64,000 bases of DNA from Paenibacillus antri (GCF_005765165.1 NZ_VCIW01000001.1:558001-622000), one strand, 5' to 3'. Positions 50,049-59,439 are shown, counted from the stretch's first letter. The notes: a model not told the origin generated them from the sequence alone. Translations and numbers: made by a program.

Positions 50049-52762
50049 GCCGTCTCTCCGCCCGAGCCGTCCATCCATACGCGCAGCAGGGATAACAGCT
50101 TGTCCAGCTTGACGGGCTTGCTCAGGTAATCGTTCGCGCCGGCTTCGAGACACAGCTCGCGGTCTTGCTTCATCGCCTTCGCCGTCAGCGCGATGACGGG
50201 CAGCTTCTCGAATCGGGCGTCGGCGCGAATCGCCCGCGTCGCCTCGTAGCCGTCGATGCCCGGCATCATCATATCCATCAGCACGAGGTCGATGTCCGGT
50301 TCCTCGTTCAGCTTGGCCAGCGCGGCGCCGCCGTCTTCGGCGAACGTCACGCGATACCGCTGCTCCAACAGCGCTGCGGAGAGCGCATAGACGTTCCGGA
50401 TATCGTCGTCGACGAGCAAAATCTTGCCGCGGCAGTTCTCGGCCCCGTCTTCCTCGACGGTCCCCGACGGGACGCGCGGCTCCGCCGAAGCCGTCGCGGC
50501 GGCGGCTTCCCGCCGCGCCGCCCGGTCCAGCCGCTTCATCGGGATCGTCGCCGTGAACGCGCTTCCGCTTCCTTCGACGCTCTCCAGACGGATCGCGCCT
50601 CCGAGAATCGTCGCCAGCTCCTTCGAGATCGACAGCCCGAGGCCCGTGCCGCCGTATTTGCGCGTCGTCTTGCCGTCCGCCTGCCGGAACGCTTCGAAGA
50701 TGAGACCGTGCTTGTCGGCCGGAATGCCGATCCCCGTATCGCGCACTTGGAACGAGACGTTCACGGTCTTGGCGCCGTCCGACGTCTCCCCGGAGGACGC
50801 CTCTTCCGAGAAGACGCGGAGCGACACGGTGCCGGTCTCCGTAAATTTGAACGCGTTCGAGAGCAGATTGTTCACGATCTGCTGCAGCATTCTCGGATCC
50901 CCGACAAATTCGGCGTCGGCCAACGTCGGGTCCGTCCGCACGTCGAACGCGAGCCCTTTCTTCTCGGCCACGCCGCGGAACTGCCGCTCCGCGGCGTTCG
51001 CGAATTCATCCAGCGAGAACGATTCCATGGACGGCTCCATCTGACCGGCTTCGATCTTCGACAAGTCGAGCACGTCGTTGATCAACCCGAGCAGCTCGTT
51101 GCCCGAATACAGAATCGTCTGCGCGTACTCCCGCTGCTTCCCGGACAGCCTTCCCTCCGCGTCGTCCGCGAGCATCTGCGCCAAGATGAGCAAGCTGTTC
51201 ATCGGCGTCCGCAGCTCGTGCGAGATGTTGGCGAGGAACTCCGACTTGAATTGCGAGCTCGCCTGCAGCTCTCCCGCTTGCTTCTCCAGCTCCACGCGGA
51301 TCTGATCGAGCTCGAGGCTTCGCTGCTCGGAGTAGCGGAATTGCTCGGCGAGCTTCTCGTTCAACGAGCGCAGCTCCTCTTGCTGCTGCTGAAGCTCCTC
51401 CGACTGCGTCTGAAGCTCCTCGACGTACGTCTGAGATTCGGACAGCAGCGCTTGCACGCGCATGTTACTGGAGAGGGCGCGCAGCGAAACGCCGATCCCG
51501 CCGCTCGTCAGCTCGGTCAGGAATTCGCGGACGACGCGCTCGAGCGGCGCGAAGCCGCCGAGCTCCAGCACCGCGACGATGCGATCCTCGAAGCGGATCG
51601 GCAGCAGCGTGACGTACGCGGCGTCGCCCTCGCCGAGGCCGGAGACGACCTTCAGGTAGTGCGGCGGCGCCGCCCGCTCGATGACCGCTCCGTCGGCCGC
51701 GCATTGTCCGACGAGCCCCTGCCCTCGCTCGAAGACGCGCTCCCGCGCGGCCTCCGCGGGGTCGAGCGCGTATGCGGCGATGCGCGCGAACCGATCCGGC
51801 ATGCCGTCCGGATCCGCAAAATAGAGCGCGCCCGCCACGGCGCCGGTCGTCGGCACGACGTGGGCCAAGAACCGTTCCCCGAACGCCTTGATCTCCCTAG
51901 CGCCTTGCGTGGCGTTCATAACGCCGGCGACGTTCGATTTGACCCAGTTTTGCTCCTCCAGCCATCGGCTGTTCGCCGCTTCTTGCCTCGTGTGCTCCTC
52001 GAGCGCATCCGCCATCCGGTTATACGCAGCCGCGATGACCCCCATCTCGTCGGAGGCGCTCGTCTTCATCCGCGGCAGCGCCGCCGCCGAATCGAGCGCT
52101 TGCACCTCGTTCATGACGTCGGAGATTTTGCGAATGCTGCGCACCGAACTGCGGACGACGCCGAGCGCCGTCACGCCGCACAGGATCAGCAGCATCGCCA
52201 CGCCGCCCCACATGACGGCTTGTCCTTGGCGATGCTGCTCGCCCGTCGTCTCGACGCGGCTCATCATAAGCTCTTCTTGGTATTCGATGAATAACGTCAA
52301 GCTGGCTTGCAGCGCGGCGCCCTTCGGCTGGATGTCGGCGCGCAGCATCGCCTCCGCGGCCGACGTATCGCCCTCGGAAGCGAGCCGGATATACCGGTCG
52401 GTCATCGCCTCGTATTCCGTATATAGACGCGCGGTTTCTCCATAATGCTGCTTCCCCTGAGCCGTCTCGATCATCGGGGCGAGACGCTCGTTAATGGACC
52501 GCAACGACTCCCGCGCTCCATAGATCGTCCGCAGCGCCTCGTCCGGCTCCTCGTCCATGAGAAGATTCGTTAACCCTTCGTTCATGGCGCCGAGCGTAAA
52601 TTGAACTTCATGAGTCAACTGTACCTTCGTATAAAGGTCGTGCCCGATTTCGTTCGTATTGCCGTTCATCTCCATCATAATGCTCGCGACCGCCCCTACG
52701 AACAGGGCGATAAAGATGAAGATCGATACGAAGCCCAAATAAATGCGCTGTCGAATATTCAA
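50045..52762 (-). CDS. Membrane hybrid sensor histidine kinase (4HB-HAMP-GAF-HisKA-HATPase-REC)
   Basis: The 905-residue protein starts at a TTG with GGAGG seven bases upstream. A transmembrane helix (10-32), a four-helix-bundle extracellular domain, a second helix (about 183-205), a HAMP domain, a GAF domain (about 290-445) and a coiled coil rich in Glu and Gln follow. Then come HisKA with FLANISHELRTPMNSLLILA, HATPase with NNLLSNAFKFTETG and GGTGLGLSISKELA, and a C-terminal receiver (ILLVDDDIRNVYAL, VLMDMMMPGIDG, LSKPVKLDKLL). It leads the operon with CheR and the receiver-kinase. Confidence 0.93.
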   Translation of the reverse strand: MNIRQRIYLGFVSIFIFIALFVGAVASIMMEMNGNTNEIGHDLYTKVQLTHEVQFTLGAMNEGLTNLLMDEEPDEALRTIYGARESLRSINERLAPMIETAQGKQHYGETARLYTEYEAMTDRYIRLASEGDTSAAEAMLRADIQPKGAALQASLTLFIEYQEELMMSRVETTGEQHRQGQAVMWGGVAMLLILCGVTALGVVRSSVRSIRKISDVMNEVQALDSAAALPRMKTSASDEMGVIAAAYNRMADALEEHTRQEAANSRWLEEQNWVKSNVAGVMNATQGAREIKAFGERFLAHVVPTTGAVAGALYFADPDGMPDRFARIAAYALDPAEAARERVFERGQGLVGQCAADGAVIERAAPPHYLKVVSGLGEGDAAYVTLLPIRFEDRIVAVLELGGFAPLERVVREFLTELTSGGIGVSLRALSSNMRVQALLSESQTYVEELQTQSEELQQQQEELRSLNEKLAEQFRYSEQRSLELDQIRVELEKQAGELQASSQFKSEFLANISHELRTPMNSLLILAQMLADDAEGRLSGKQREYAQTILYSGNELLGLINDVLDLSKIEAGQMEPSMESFSLDEFANAAERQFRGVAEKKGLAFDVRTDPTLADAEFVGDPRMLQQIVNNLLSNAFKFTETGTVSLRVFSEEASSGETSDGAKTVNVSFQVRDTGIGIPADKHGLIFEAFRQADGKTTRKYGGTGLGLSISKELATILGGAIRLESVEGSGSAFTATIPMKRLDRAARREAAAATASAEPRVPSGTVEEDGAENCRGKILLVDDDIRNVYALSAALLEQRYRVTFAEDGGAALAKLNEEPDIDLVLMDMMMPGIDGYEATRAIRADARFEKLPVIALTAKAMKQDRELCLEAGANDYLSKPVKLDKLLSLLRVWMDGSGGETA

Positions 52763-52844
52763 CCGAAGTCCTCCAACACGTTCATATTTCGTCCCTTGCT
52801 TCCTTGATTACCATATCATATCTTTCGGACGGTCGGGAGTACGT

Positions 52845-53927
52845 TCACAGGTTGACTTGGAAGATCTTCGACGCCAGCTCCGAGCCGTTCGCGACGATCG
52901 CCGCGACGTGCTCTCCGGGGTAATGCTTGCGCGTCGTCATGTCGCGGAACGACTGGCGGAACGACATGGACGTCTCGCCCGGCGGAAACTCCCGCTCGGA
53001 CAGCTTGAACAGCTTCCGCGAGCGGGAGCCGTTCGCCTTGACGTAGTCGATGGCGTATTCGACGCGCAGCTTCCGCGGCGCGGGTCCATCGACCGAGAGG
53101 ACGAAGGACGCTTCGAAGACGCCCCCCGCGGCGACGCCCGTCGACGTCTCGAACCGCTCGACGCGCACGCCGCCCGCGTCGCCGACGCCGAACAGCGCGA
53201 GCGCCTCCGGGACGCACTTCTTCAGCAGCGTCCGGCAGGCGTGCTTCGCGATCCAATCCGTATGCGGATGCTCGCCCAGCCAGCTTCTCGCGATGTCGAG
53301 CGCCAGCGCCGGGTGATCCTTCGAGACGTCGTTCAGGTTGTTCGCCACGCTGCGGCGCACGTATTCCGACGGGTCGCGCTTCAGCGCCTCCAGTATCGGC
53401 ACGATCGGCGACGGATCGCGCTTGAACGCCGCGAGCGCCATGCCCCACGGCAGGCGCGGCCGGCAGCCCTCGCTGGCGAGACGGCGCACGTGCTCGTCGT
53501 CGCTCTTCGCCCATTCGCGCATCGCCGCCAGCGTCCGTTCCCGGTACTTGACGAGGTACGGCCGCACCGCGAATTCGCTGCTCGAATACTTCGTCAGCCG
53601 GGCGAGCGCCGGAATCGACCGCTCCGGGTCGTCCAGTCCGTATACCTCGACGAAATCCGGGAACATCATATACGGGAACCCGCTGCCGCACCGTTCCGCC
53701 GCGTCCAAGACGACGTCCAGCGCGTCCTCGTAGGCCGCCGGCAGCCCGGGACGCAGCGCCTCCGCGCCGCGCCGCATCCGCTGCTTCAACGCAAGGGACT
53801 CCCAATCGGGGGCGAACACCCGTCCGAGGAACGCCTCGACGTCGAACGGCGGGTACGCCTCCGCCACCTTCGCGGCCATCCCTTCGAAAAATACCCGCGA
53901 ATACATCTCCTTCAACGCATCCGCCAT
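52845..53927 (-). CDS. DNA alkylation repair protein, AlkC-like HEAT-repeat glycosylase
   Basis: The 360-residue protein has tandem HEAT-like helices (residues 1-240) with LASEGCRPRLPWG and VRRSVANNLNDVSKDHP, the latter a hallmark of the AlkC/AlkD alkylpurine DNA glycosylase superfamily. A C-terminal beta-sandwich of about 110 residues (VEYAIDYVKANGSRSRKLFK) fits the Ig-like domain of the AlkC branch. It would excise N3- and N7-alkylated purines. The gene lies 16 bp after recQ and is probably cotranscribed, making a repair operon. Confidence 0.9.
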   Translation of the reverse strand: MADALKEMYSRVFFEGMAAKVAEAYPPFDVEAFLGRVFAPDWESLALKQRMRRGAEALRPGLPAAYEDALDVVLDAAERCGSGFPYMMFPDFVEVYGLDDPERSIPALARLTKYSSSEFAVRPYLVKYRERTLAAMREWAKSDDEHVRRLASEGCRPRLPWGMALAAFKRDPSPIVPILEALKRDPSEYVRRSVANNLNDVSKDHPALALDIARSWLGEHPHTDWIAKHACRTLLKKCVPEALALFGVGDAGGVRVERFETSTGVAAGGVFEASFVLSVDGPAPRKLRVEYAIDYVKANGSRSRKLFKLSEREFPPGETSMSFRQSFRDMTTRKHYPGEHVAAIVANGSELASKIFQVNL

Positions 53928-53943
53928 TCGCCGGACGCCTCCT

Positions 53944-55737
53944 CTACTCTTCGTACGCGCGTATACACTCCAGGAACGCGCCGCCGTATTTCGCGACCTT
54001 GTTTTCGCCGACGCCCTTGATGCCGAGCAGCGCCTCCTCGGTCCGCGGCAGCTTCGCGCACATCTCGCGCAGCGTCGCGTCGTGGAAAATCGTAAACGGC
54101 GGCACCTTCGCCTTGTCCGCGAGCGCCTTGCGCACGCGGCGCAGCTCGTCGAACAGATCGCCGCGCCCTTCGAACGACGCGTCGTCGCCCGACGCGGAGG
54201 CGGCGTCGACTTTCGTTATTTTCTGGAACACCCGCTCCTGCCCTTCGAGCACCGCGACGGCGCGATTCGTCAGCGCGACGGTCGGGTACTGCCCGTCCGA
54301 CATGACAAGGTAGCCGTCCGCCACGAACACGTTCAGCAAGTTGACGAGATCTTTCTCTTTGTACTGCTTCAGCGCGCCGTACGTCGGCAGCCGGTCGAAG
54401 CCGAACTGGCGCACCTTCGCGTCGTTCGCGCCGCGCAGCACCTTCACGGTCAGGTTAATGCCGAACCGCTGCCGCATCCGAGCGACGCAAGAGAACGTCT
54501 TCTGCGCCTCCTCCGTCACGTCGACCGCCTCGCGGTCGTCCGTGCAGACGCCGCAACGTCCGCAGGCCGGGACGTCCTCGCCGCCGAAGTAGCGCACGAT
54601 ATGCCGCTGCAGGCAATCCGTCGTATGGCAGTAGTCGATCATCGCCTTCAGGTTGGAATATTCGATGCGCTTGCGCTCTTCGTCGAATTCGTTCTGCTCG
54701 ATGAGAAACTTCTGCGTCACGATGTCCTGCGGCCCGTACAGCAGCACGCATTCGCTCGGTTCGCCGTCCCGGCCGGCGCGTCCCGCTTCCTGGTAGTATG
54801 ACTCTATATTCTTAGGCAGGTTATAGTGAACGACGTACCGGACGTTCGACTTGTCGATGCCCATGCCGAACGCGTTCGTCGCGACCATCCATTTGAGATC
54901 GTCGTATTGGAACAACTCCTGATTCCGCTGCCGCTCCTCGTCCGACAAGCCCGCATGATATCGGCCGACCTTCAGGCCCAGCCGTTCGAGGAAGCGCTGC
55001 GTCTCCTCGACCTCCTTGCGCGTAGAGGCGTAGACGATGCCGGACTCGTTCTTCCGGCTCCGCACGTACCGCTCCAGATATTCCTTCTTGTTGACGCCTT
55101 TGACGACCGAGAAGGTGAGGTTGTCCCGCGAATAGCCCGTCGTCACCCGGAACGGATCGTTCATATGCAGATGCGTCACGATGTCCGCCTTGACGGCGTC
55201 GGTCGCCGTCGCGGTGAACGCCGCCACGACCGGCCGCTTCCGGAGCCGGCCGACGAGCCGACCGACGTTCATGTAGCTCGGGCGGAAGTCGTGTCCCCAC
55301 TGCGACACGCAATGCGCCTCGTCGACGGCGAGCAGCGGGATGGGCAGCTCTTCGAGCAGCGACAAGAACCGCTCCGACTCGAGCCGCTCCGGCGCGACGT
55401 AGACGAGCGTGTATTTGCCGGCCTTGATGTCCCGGAACCGCTCCCGCAGCTCCTCCGCGTTCAGCGTGCTGTTGATGAACGTCGTCGGGATGCCGATCTG
55501 CTGCAGCGTGTCGACCTGATCCTTCATCAGCGAGATGAGCGGCGACACGACGAGCGTCACGCCGGGCAGCATCGCCGCGGGAATTTGATAACAGACCGAC
55601 TTCCCCGCGCCGGTCGGCATAACGCCGAGAACGTCCCGGCCCTGCAGGATGCTCGAAATCAGCTCTTCCTGCCCGCTCTTGAACGAGTCGTAGCCGAAAT
55701 ACTTTTTCAAAAATACTGTCGATTGCGTAGCGATCAT
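53944..55737 (-). CDS. recQ: ATP-dependent DNA helicase RecQ
   Basis: The 597-residue helicase has the complete RecQ layout: Walker A MPTGAGKSVCYQ (residues 40-51), DEAH box VDEAHCVSQWGHDFRP, motif VI region YYQEAGRAGRDGEPS, zinc-binding Cys set ending CGRCGVCTDD, an RQC winged helix and a C-terminal HRDC domain (PPFTIFHDATLREM, LLGIKGVGENKVAKYG). It unwinds recombination and stalled-fork intermediates. GGAG lies five bases before the ATG. Confidence 0.96.
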   Translation of the reverse strand: MIATQSTVFLKKYFGYDSFKSGQEELISSILQGRDVLGVMPTGAGKSVCYQIPAAMLPGVTLVVSPLISLMKDQVDTLQQIGIPTTFINSTLNAEELRERFRDIKAGKYTLVYVAPERLESERFLSLLEELPIPLLAVDEAHCVSQWGHDFRPSYMNVGRLVGRLRKRPVVAAFTATATDAVKADIVTHLHMNDPFRVTTGYSRDNLTFSVVKGVNKKEYLERYVRSRKNESGIVYASTRKEVEETQRFLERLGLKVGRYHAGLSDEERQRNQELFQYDDLKWMVATNAFGMGIDKSNVRYVVHYNLPKNIESYYQEAGRAGRDGEPSECVLLYGPQDIVTQKFLIEQNEFDEERKRIEYSNLKAMIDYCHTTDCLQRHIVRYFGGEDVPACGRCGVCTDDREAVDVTEEAQKTFSCVARMRQRFGINLTVKVLRGANDAKVRQFGFDRLPTYGALKQYKEKDLVNLLNVFVADGYLVMSDGQYPTVALTNRAVAVLEGQERVFQKITKVDAASASGDDASFEGRGDLFDELRRVRKALADKAKVPPFTIFHDATLREMCAKLPRTEEALLGIKGVGENKVAKYGGAFLECIRAYEE

Positions 55738-55943
55738 AATGTCTCCTTATATAACAGATCCGGCTCGAGACGCGCGGCCTCGGCCCGATCCGCCGCTTGC
55801 GGTTGATTTCGTACGAAAGCCGTCTCTTTCCGTTCGTCCGACACCTTGCATTATACCGTCCGAACGTATGTGCCGTAAATCGTTTCCCCCGAATTTCCCG
55901 ACGCGCGGAGCCGCGGATTGGGTTACTCACGGGGGCCGGTTTG

Positions 55944-55956
55944 CGTTATAATAACG
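55944..55956 (+). promoter_or_regulatory. Palindrome over the -10 box of the HxlR gene
   Basis: CGTTATAATAACG is a perfect 13-bp palindrome that includes TATAAT (55947-55952). It is followed by TTTAACGAGG and the HxlR start. An autoregulatory operator is likely. Confidence 0.55.
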
Positions 55957-55975
55957 TTTAACGAGGTGATGGTTG

Positions 55976-56311
55976 ATGGAAGAGCAAGAGCTTTGTCCGA
56001 GATTCGAGCGCGGCATGCAAATCATCAGCAAGCGATGGTCCGGACTGATCGTCCATCGGCTGATGCAAGGACCGCAGCGCTTCTGCAACATCGAGTCGGG
56101 ATTGCCCAGCTTAAGCGGCCGCGTGCTGTCCGAACGGTTGAAGGAGCTGGAGCAGGAGGGCATCGTGCATCGGGCCGTGTATCCGGAGACGCCGGTGCGC
56201 ATCGAATATTCGCTGACGCCGAAGGGACGAGCGCTCGAGCCCATCTTCCGCGAAATCGAGAAGTGGGCCGGAGATTGGGTGGAAGAAGCGCCGGACGACT
56301 ACGAGCCGTAG
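55976..56311 (+). CDS. HxlR-family transcriptional regulator
   Basis: The 111-residue winged-helix protein has a Cys near the N-terminus (EEQELCPRFERGMQIISKRW), used as redox sensor in several HxlR/YodB-type regulators, then LMQGPQRFCNIESGLPSLSG and RVLSERLKELEQEGIVHR as recognition helix region, and the wing RIEYSLTPKGRAL. A second Cys lies in the recognition region. The start has GAGGTG seven bases upstream. The 3' end overlaps the convergent WYL gene by 13 bp. Confidence 0.92.
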   Translation: MEEQELCPRFERGMQIISKRWSGLIVHRLMQGPQRFCNIESGLPSLSGRVLSERLKELEQEGIVHRAVYPETPVRIEYSLTPKGRALEPIFREIEKWAGDWVEEAPDDYEP

Positions 56312-57249
56312 GCCTCGGCCAACCGGCGCGTCGCCGTCCGCATCGCTTCGCGCAGCTCGGCCGGTTCGAGCAGCTCCACGCCTTCTCCTCCGAGTCGAAG
56401 CAAGCATTCCACGGCGTATTCCATCGTCTCCAGATTCATCGCGACCGCGATCCGCTCCCCCGCCGGTTCCGCTTCCTCCACGCTCGCGTACCGCATCGCC
56501 TTCAGCCGTTCGTACGCCGGCCGCGTCAACAGCAGCCGCGCCGCATATTTCGGCAGCCGCTCCCGGAACGTCCGAATCGAAGACGTCCAATACGTCTCCA
56601 GATCGAAGTCCGGCGGACGCTCGAACGTCTCCCCCGTCTCCCGCAGCGACTCCACCCGCGACACCCGATACGTTCTCAGCGCTCCGCCCGTCGATCCGAC
56701 GACGTACCATGCGTTCCCCTTCGCCACGAGCCCGTACGGCAGCAGCTCCCGTTCCGCGTCGTCCCGGCCGTACCGAATGCGCAGCGCCCATCCGTTCCAC
56801 ACGGCGTCGTACAACGCCGGCAGATGCGGCAGCGACTCGAACGATTCGCGCCAGCCCGCGCCGTCGATATGAATCCGCTCCCGCACCGTCGACGCGTTCG
56901 ATCCGTTCCCGGCGCTCGCCGCGTGCAGCAGCCGGTCCCACGTCTCCCGAAATTCCCGCTCCCGTCCGAGCTCCGCGAACAGCCGCGCCGAGCCCGACTG
57001 CGACAAGAGCAGCCGCTCGACGTCGTCCCGCTTCAGCCCGTTGAACCGCGCGCGGAATCCTTCCGCAAGCCGCCATCCGCCGCCGTAGCCGCGTTCCGCG
57101 TACACCGGCACGCCCGAGCCCGCGAGCGCTTCGAGATCCCGCGTCACCGTCCGGGTCGACACCTCAAGCTTCGCCGCCAACTCCCGCACCGTCAGCGTTG
57201 CCCCCTGCTGCAGCGCGAACAAGATCGACAGCATACGATCCGCTCTCAT
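56299..57249 (-). CDS. WYL-domain transcriptional regulator (YafY-like)
   Basis: The 316-residue protein has an N-terminal HTH_11 winged helix (MLSILFALQQGATLTVRELA, EVSTRTVTRDLEALAGSG) and a WYL domain around residues 145-220 (IRYGRDDAERELLPYGLVAK, WYVVGSTGGALRTYRVSRV), with a C-terminal WCX-like extension. The downstream neighbour on the other strand is a divergently transcribed SDR gene sharing the 120-bp promoter region, a typical arrangement for a regulator and its target. Confidence 0.9.
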   Translation of the reverse strand: MRADRMLSILFALQQGATLTVRELAAKLEVSTRTVTRDLEALAGSGVPVYAERGYGGGWRLAEGFRARFNGLKRDDVERLLLSQSGSARLFAELGREREFRETWDRLLHAASAGNGSNASTVRERIHIDGAGWRESFESLPHLPALYDAVWNGWALRIRYGRDDAERELLPYGLVAKGNAWYVVGSTGGALRTYRVSRVESLRETGETFERPPDFDLETYWTSSIRTFRERLPKYAARLLLTRPAYERLKAMRYASVEEAEPAGERIAVAMNLETMEYAVECLLRLGGEGVELLEPAELREAMRTATRRLAEAYGS

Positions 57250-57302
57250 GACGCGCCACCCTTTCGTTTTCTTTTTATTGTACCACAGGAATAAGACAGA
57301 GG

Positions 57303-57331
57303 TTGACATATTCGTGGCGGTATTCTATCGA
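57303..57331 (+). promoter_or_regulatory. Sigma-A promoter of the SDR gene
   Basis: A perfect TTGACA (57303-57308) and TATCGA (57326-57331) are 17 bp apart, about 40 bp before the SDR start, in the region shared with the divergent WYL regulator. Confidence 0.65.
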
Positions 57332-57372
57332 TCGTAGGATCCATCATAAGAACGAAGGAGTCGATTCGGAAA

Positions 57373-58260
57373 ATGACAACCCGACCGCTGCAAGGACGCG
57401 TCGCCGTCGTCGCGGGCGCGACGAGAGGCGCCGGACGCGGCATCGCGATCAAGCTGGGAGAGGCGGGCGCAACCGTCTATGTTACGGGACGTTCGTCCAG
57501 GGAAGGAAGCTCCGACGTCGGACGGTCGGAGACGATCGAGGAGACGGCGGAGCTCGTCGCCGCCGCGGGCGGCGTCGGCATCGCGGTCCGGACGGACCAC
57601 ACCGCGCCGGAGCAGGTGGAGGCGCTGTTCCGGCGCGTGGAGAAAGAGCAGGAGGGACGGCTCGACCTGCTCGTGAACGATGTGTGGGGATGCGAGCAGT
57701 ATATCGACTTCGAGCGCAAGTTTTGGGAGCAGCCGCTGTCGAACGCGCTGATCATGCAGGAGCGCGCCGTTCGCTCGCATCTGATTACGAGCTATTACGG
57801 CGTGCCGCTCATGGTCGCGCGCCGAAGCGGTCTCGTCATCGAAATCACGGACGGCGTCGACTACTCGGTCCGCGAAGGGGCCGGCGTCGGGTACAGCGTG
57901 GCGAAGGTCGGGAACATCCACTTGGCTGCGGCGCTCGCCTCGGAATTGAAGCCGTACGGCGTAACGGCGATCTCGCTGACGCCCGGCTTCCTTCGCTCCG
58001 AGCAGATGCTCGACCACTTCGGCGTGACGGCCGAGACGTGGCGCGACGCGCCGGACCCGCACTTCCGGGTCGTCTCCGAGACGCCGGCGTACATCGGCGC
58101 CGCCGTCGTCGCGCTCGCGAGCGATCCCGCCTTGTTCGAGAAGACGGGACAGGCGTTCAGCACGTGGCGCTGCGCCGACGAATACGGCATCCGCGACGCG
58201 GACGGCTCCCAGCCGCATTGGGGAAACTACTACGCTAGCATTCGTGATAATACGAAATAA
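57373..58260 (+). CDS. Short-chain dehydrogenase/reductase (SDR)
   Basis: The 295-residue enzyme has the cofactor loop GATRGAGRGIAIKLGE (TGxxxGxG variant AGATRGAGRG, residues 15-24), an NDVWG motif in place of NNAG, a catalytic Tyr-Lys pair in GVGYSVAKVGNIHLA, and PGFLRSEQM after the active site. It is related to the SDR group with Asp-Val-Trp-Gly found in Actinobacteria and Bacilli. Substrate unknown. Its 3' end overlaps the convergent HEPN-like gene by 26 bp. Confidence 0.92.
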   Translation: MTTRPLQGRVAVVAGATRGAGRGIAIKLGEAGATVYVTGRSSREGSSDVGRSETIEETAELVAAAGGVGIAVRTDHTAPEQVEALFRRVEKEQEGRLDLLVNDVWGCEQYIDFERKFWEQPLSNALIMQERAVRSHLITSYYGVPLMVARRSGLVIEITDGVDYSVREGAGVGYSVAKVGNIHLAAALASELKPYGVTAISLTPGFLRSEQMLDHFGVTAETWRDAPDPHFRVVSETPAYIGAAVVALASDPALFEKTGQAFSTWRCADEYGIRDADGSQPHWGNYYASIRDNTK

Positions 58261-59110
58261 GACCCTTCAACCAACTTAGGTCGACCGCCTCGCCCGTATC
58301 CGCCTGCATCGCCCGGCGAAGCTCCTCGGCTTCGCCGGGCGGACGGCGGCCCTCCCGCTTGCCCAGCCAATCGTGGTAGTACAGCAGCCGCTCGTACTGC
58401 CCGATGTGCTTCTCCTTAAGATGGTCGTCGATCGCGGCCGTCACTTCCTCCACCATCCGAAGCCAGAAGCCGAACCGGTCCTCCGAGAGACGCATCATCG
58501 GCTTCAACTCGATCTGAAGCCCCGTATCGTATTCGTCGGTGCTCCGTCCGAACGCGTGCCCGACGCCGTTGCGCATCTTCCGCAGCTCGTTCAGCTCCTT
58601 CGTGTATTCCTTCAGCTTCGCCGGCGCCGTTCCGAACAGCCGCTCGTAATGCTGAATGCGGGTATTCCAATCCCCCTTGGTGAAATGCACCGCATACTCC
58701 GAATAATTGTACCCGGGACGCGACTTGAGCAGCGTCACGCCGTCGATGGCGCCCGGCGCCCCGATGATGAGCCCCGGATTCGATTCGATCGCGAGGGCGC
58801 TGATATTCCGAAGATAAATTTCCATATACGAGTTCACGGCGACCGACGCGGATAAGCGGACCCAGTTGTTGAAGTCCTTGAAATCCTTTTCCCAACGTTC
58901 CAACGTCGGCGCGATTCGCTTCTGATGCTTGCGCGGCACGGTAAACACCGTCGTCGGGCGGAGACGCTTGTCCGCCTTCTTCACGATGTCCGTCGTTCGC
59001 TTCGCCGCGAGCATGTGCGACCAATACAAGCTGTTGATTTCGCTGTGATGCTTCGTGAACAACCGATGCGAAAACGTGCTGCCCGGAGCGCTTTGCCATC
59101 TGGAGAACAT
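58235..59110 (-). CDS. Uncharacterised protein with a HEPN-like RNxxxH motif
   Basis: The 291-residue, largely helical protein contains ELRKMRNGVGHAFGR, with Arg180 and His185 in the Rx4-6H spacing that marks catalytic HEPN ribonuclease domains, and Asn after the Arg as is common there. The preceding region (FNNWVRLSASVAVNSYMEIY) is also typical of HEPN helix packing. No partner nucleotidyltransferase or antitoxin gene is adjacent. AGAGG lies upstream of the ATG. It may be a stand-alone RNase or an RNA-binding stress protein; the assignment rests on one motif. Confidence 0.8.
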   Translation of the reverse strand: MFSRWQSAPGSTFSHRLFTKHHSEINSLYWSHMLAAKRTTDIVKKADKRLRPTTVFTVPRKHQKRIAPTLERWEKDFKDFNNWVRLSASVAVNSYMEIYLRNISALAIESNPGLIIGAPGAIDGVTLLKSRPGYNYSEYAVHFTKGDWNTRIQHYERLFGTAPAKLKEYTKELNELRKMRNGVGHAFGRSTDEYDTGLQIELKPMMRLSEDRFGFWLRMVEEVTAAIDDHLKEKHIGQYERLLYYHDWLGKREGRRPPGEAEELRRAMQADTGEAVDLSWLKGLISYYHEC

Positions 59111-59232
59111 AACCGAATCCTCTTATCCCAGTTAGAAGTGTGTTTTCCAGTATGCCCTGGATTCGTCCGCGTTATTTCCGGCAAGTCGGGCGGACAAGCG
59201 GAATATATATGAATGAGAAAGGAGGGAGAAGC

Positions 59233-59439
59233 ATGGAACGCAACTTTACCTTCTATGTGCTGTTGGTCGCGATCGGCGGCGTGTTCGCGTTTTTGCCGCG
59301 CAGCGCGTTCGGCTTGTTCGAGCTGTTTTTCGGTTCCGGGGCGGGATTGTTCGTATCGTTCCTCGACTACGGCGTCGGACTGCTCGGCGTCGGCCTCATC
59401 GGCTACGTGCTTTACAAGCTCCTGAAGAAGCGCGCTTAA
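59233..59439 (+). CDS. Small two-helix membrane protein
   Basis: The 68-residue protein starts MERNFTFYVLLVAIGGVFAF and has two hydrophobic helices separated by a short Phe/Gly-rich loop (FELFFGSGAGLF), ending in KKRA. GGAGGGAGAAGC lies before the ATG. No family recognised. It sits 115 bp before ilvD and may be independent. Confidence 0.72.
   Translation: MERNFTFYVLLVAIGGVFAFLPRSAFGLFELFFGSGAGLFVSFLDYGVGLLGVGLIGYVLYKLLKKRA

Noticed and set aside
50045-52762. A separate response-regulator gene at the 3' end of the hybrid kinase
   Set aside because: The receiver is in the same uninterrupted frame without an internal ribosome binding site, so it is part of the hybrid kinase.
57373-58260. SDR active site possibly inactive because NNAG is replaced by NDVWG
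   Set aside because: The Tyr-Lys catalytic pair and the cofactor loop are intact, and variant NxxG motifs are found in active members of this group.
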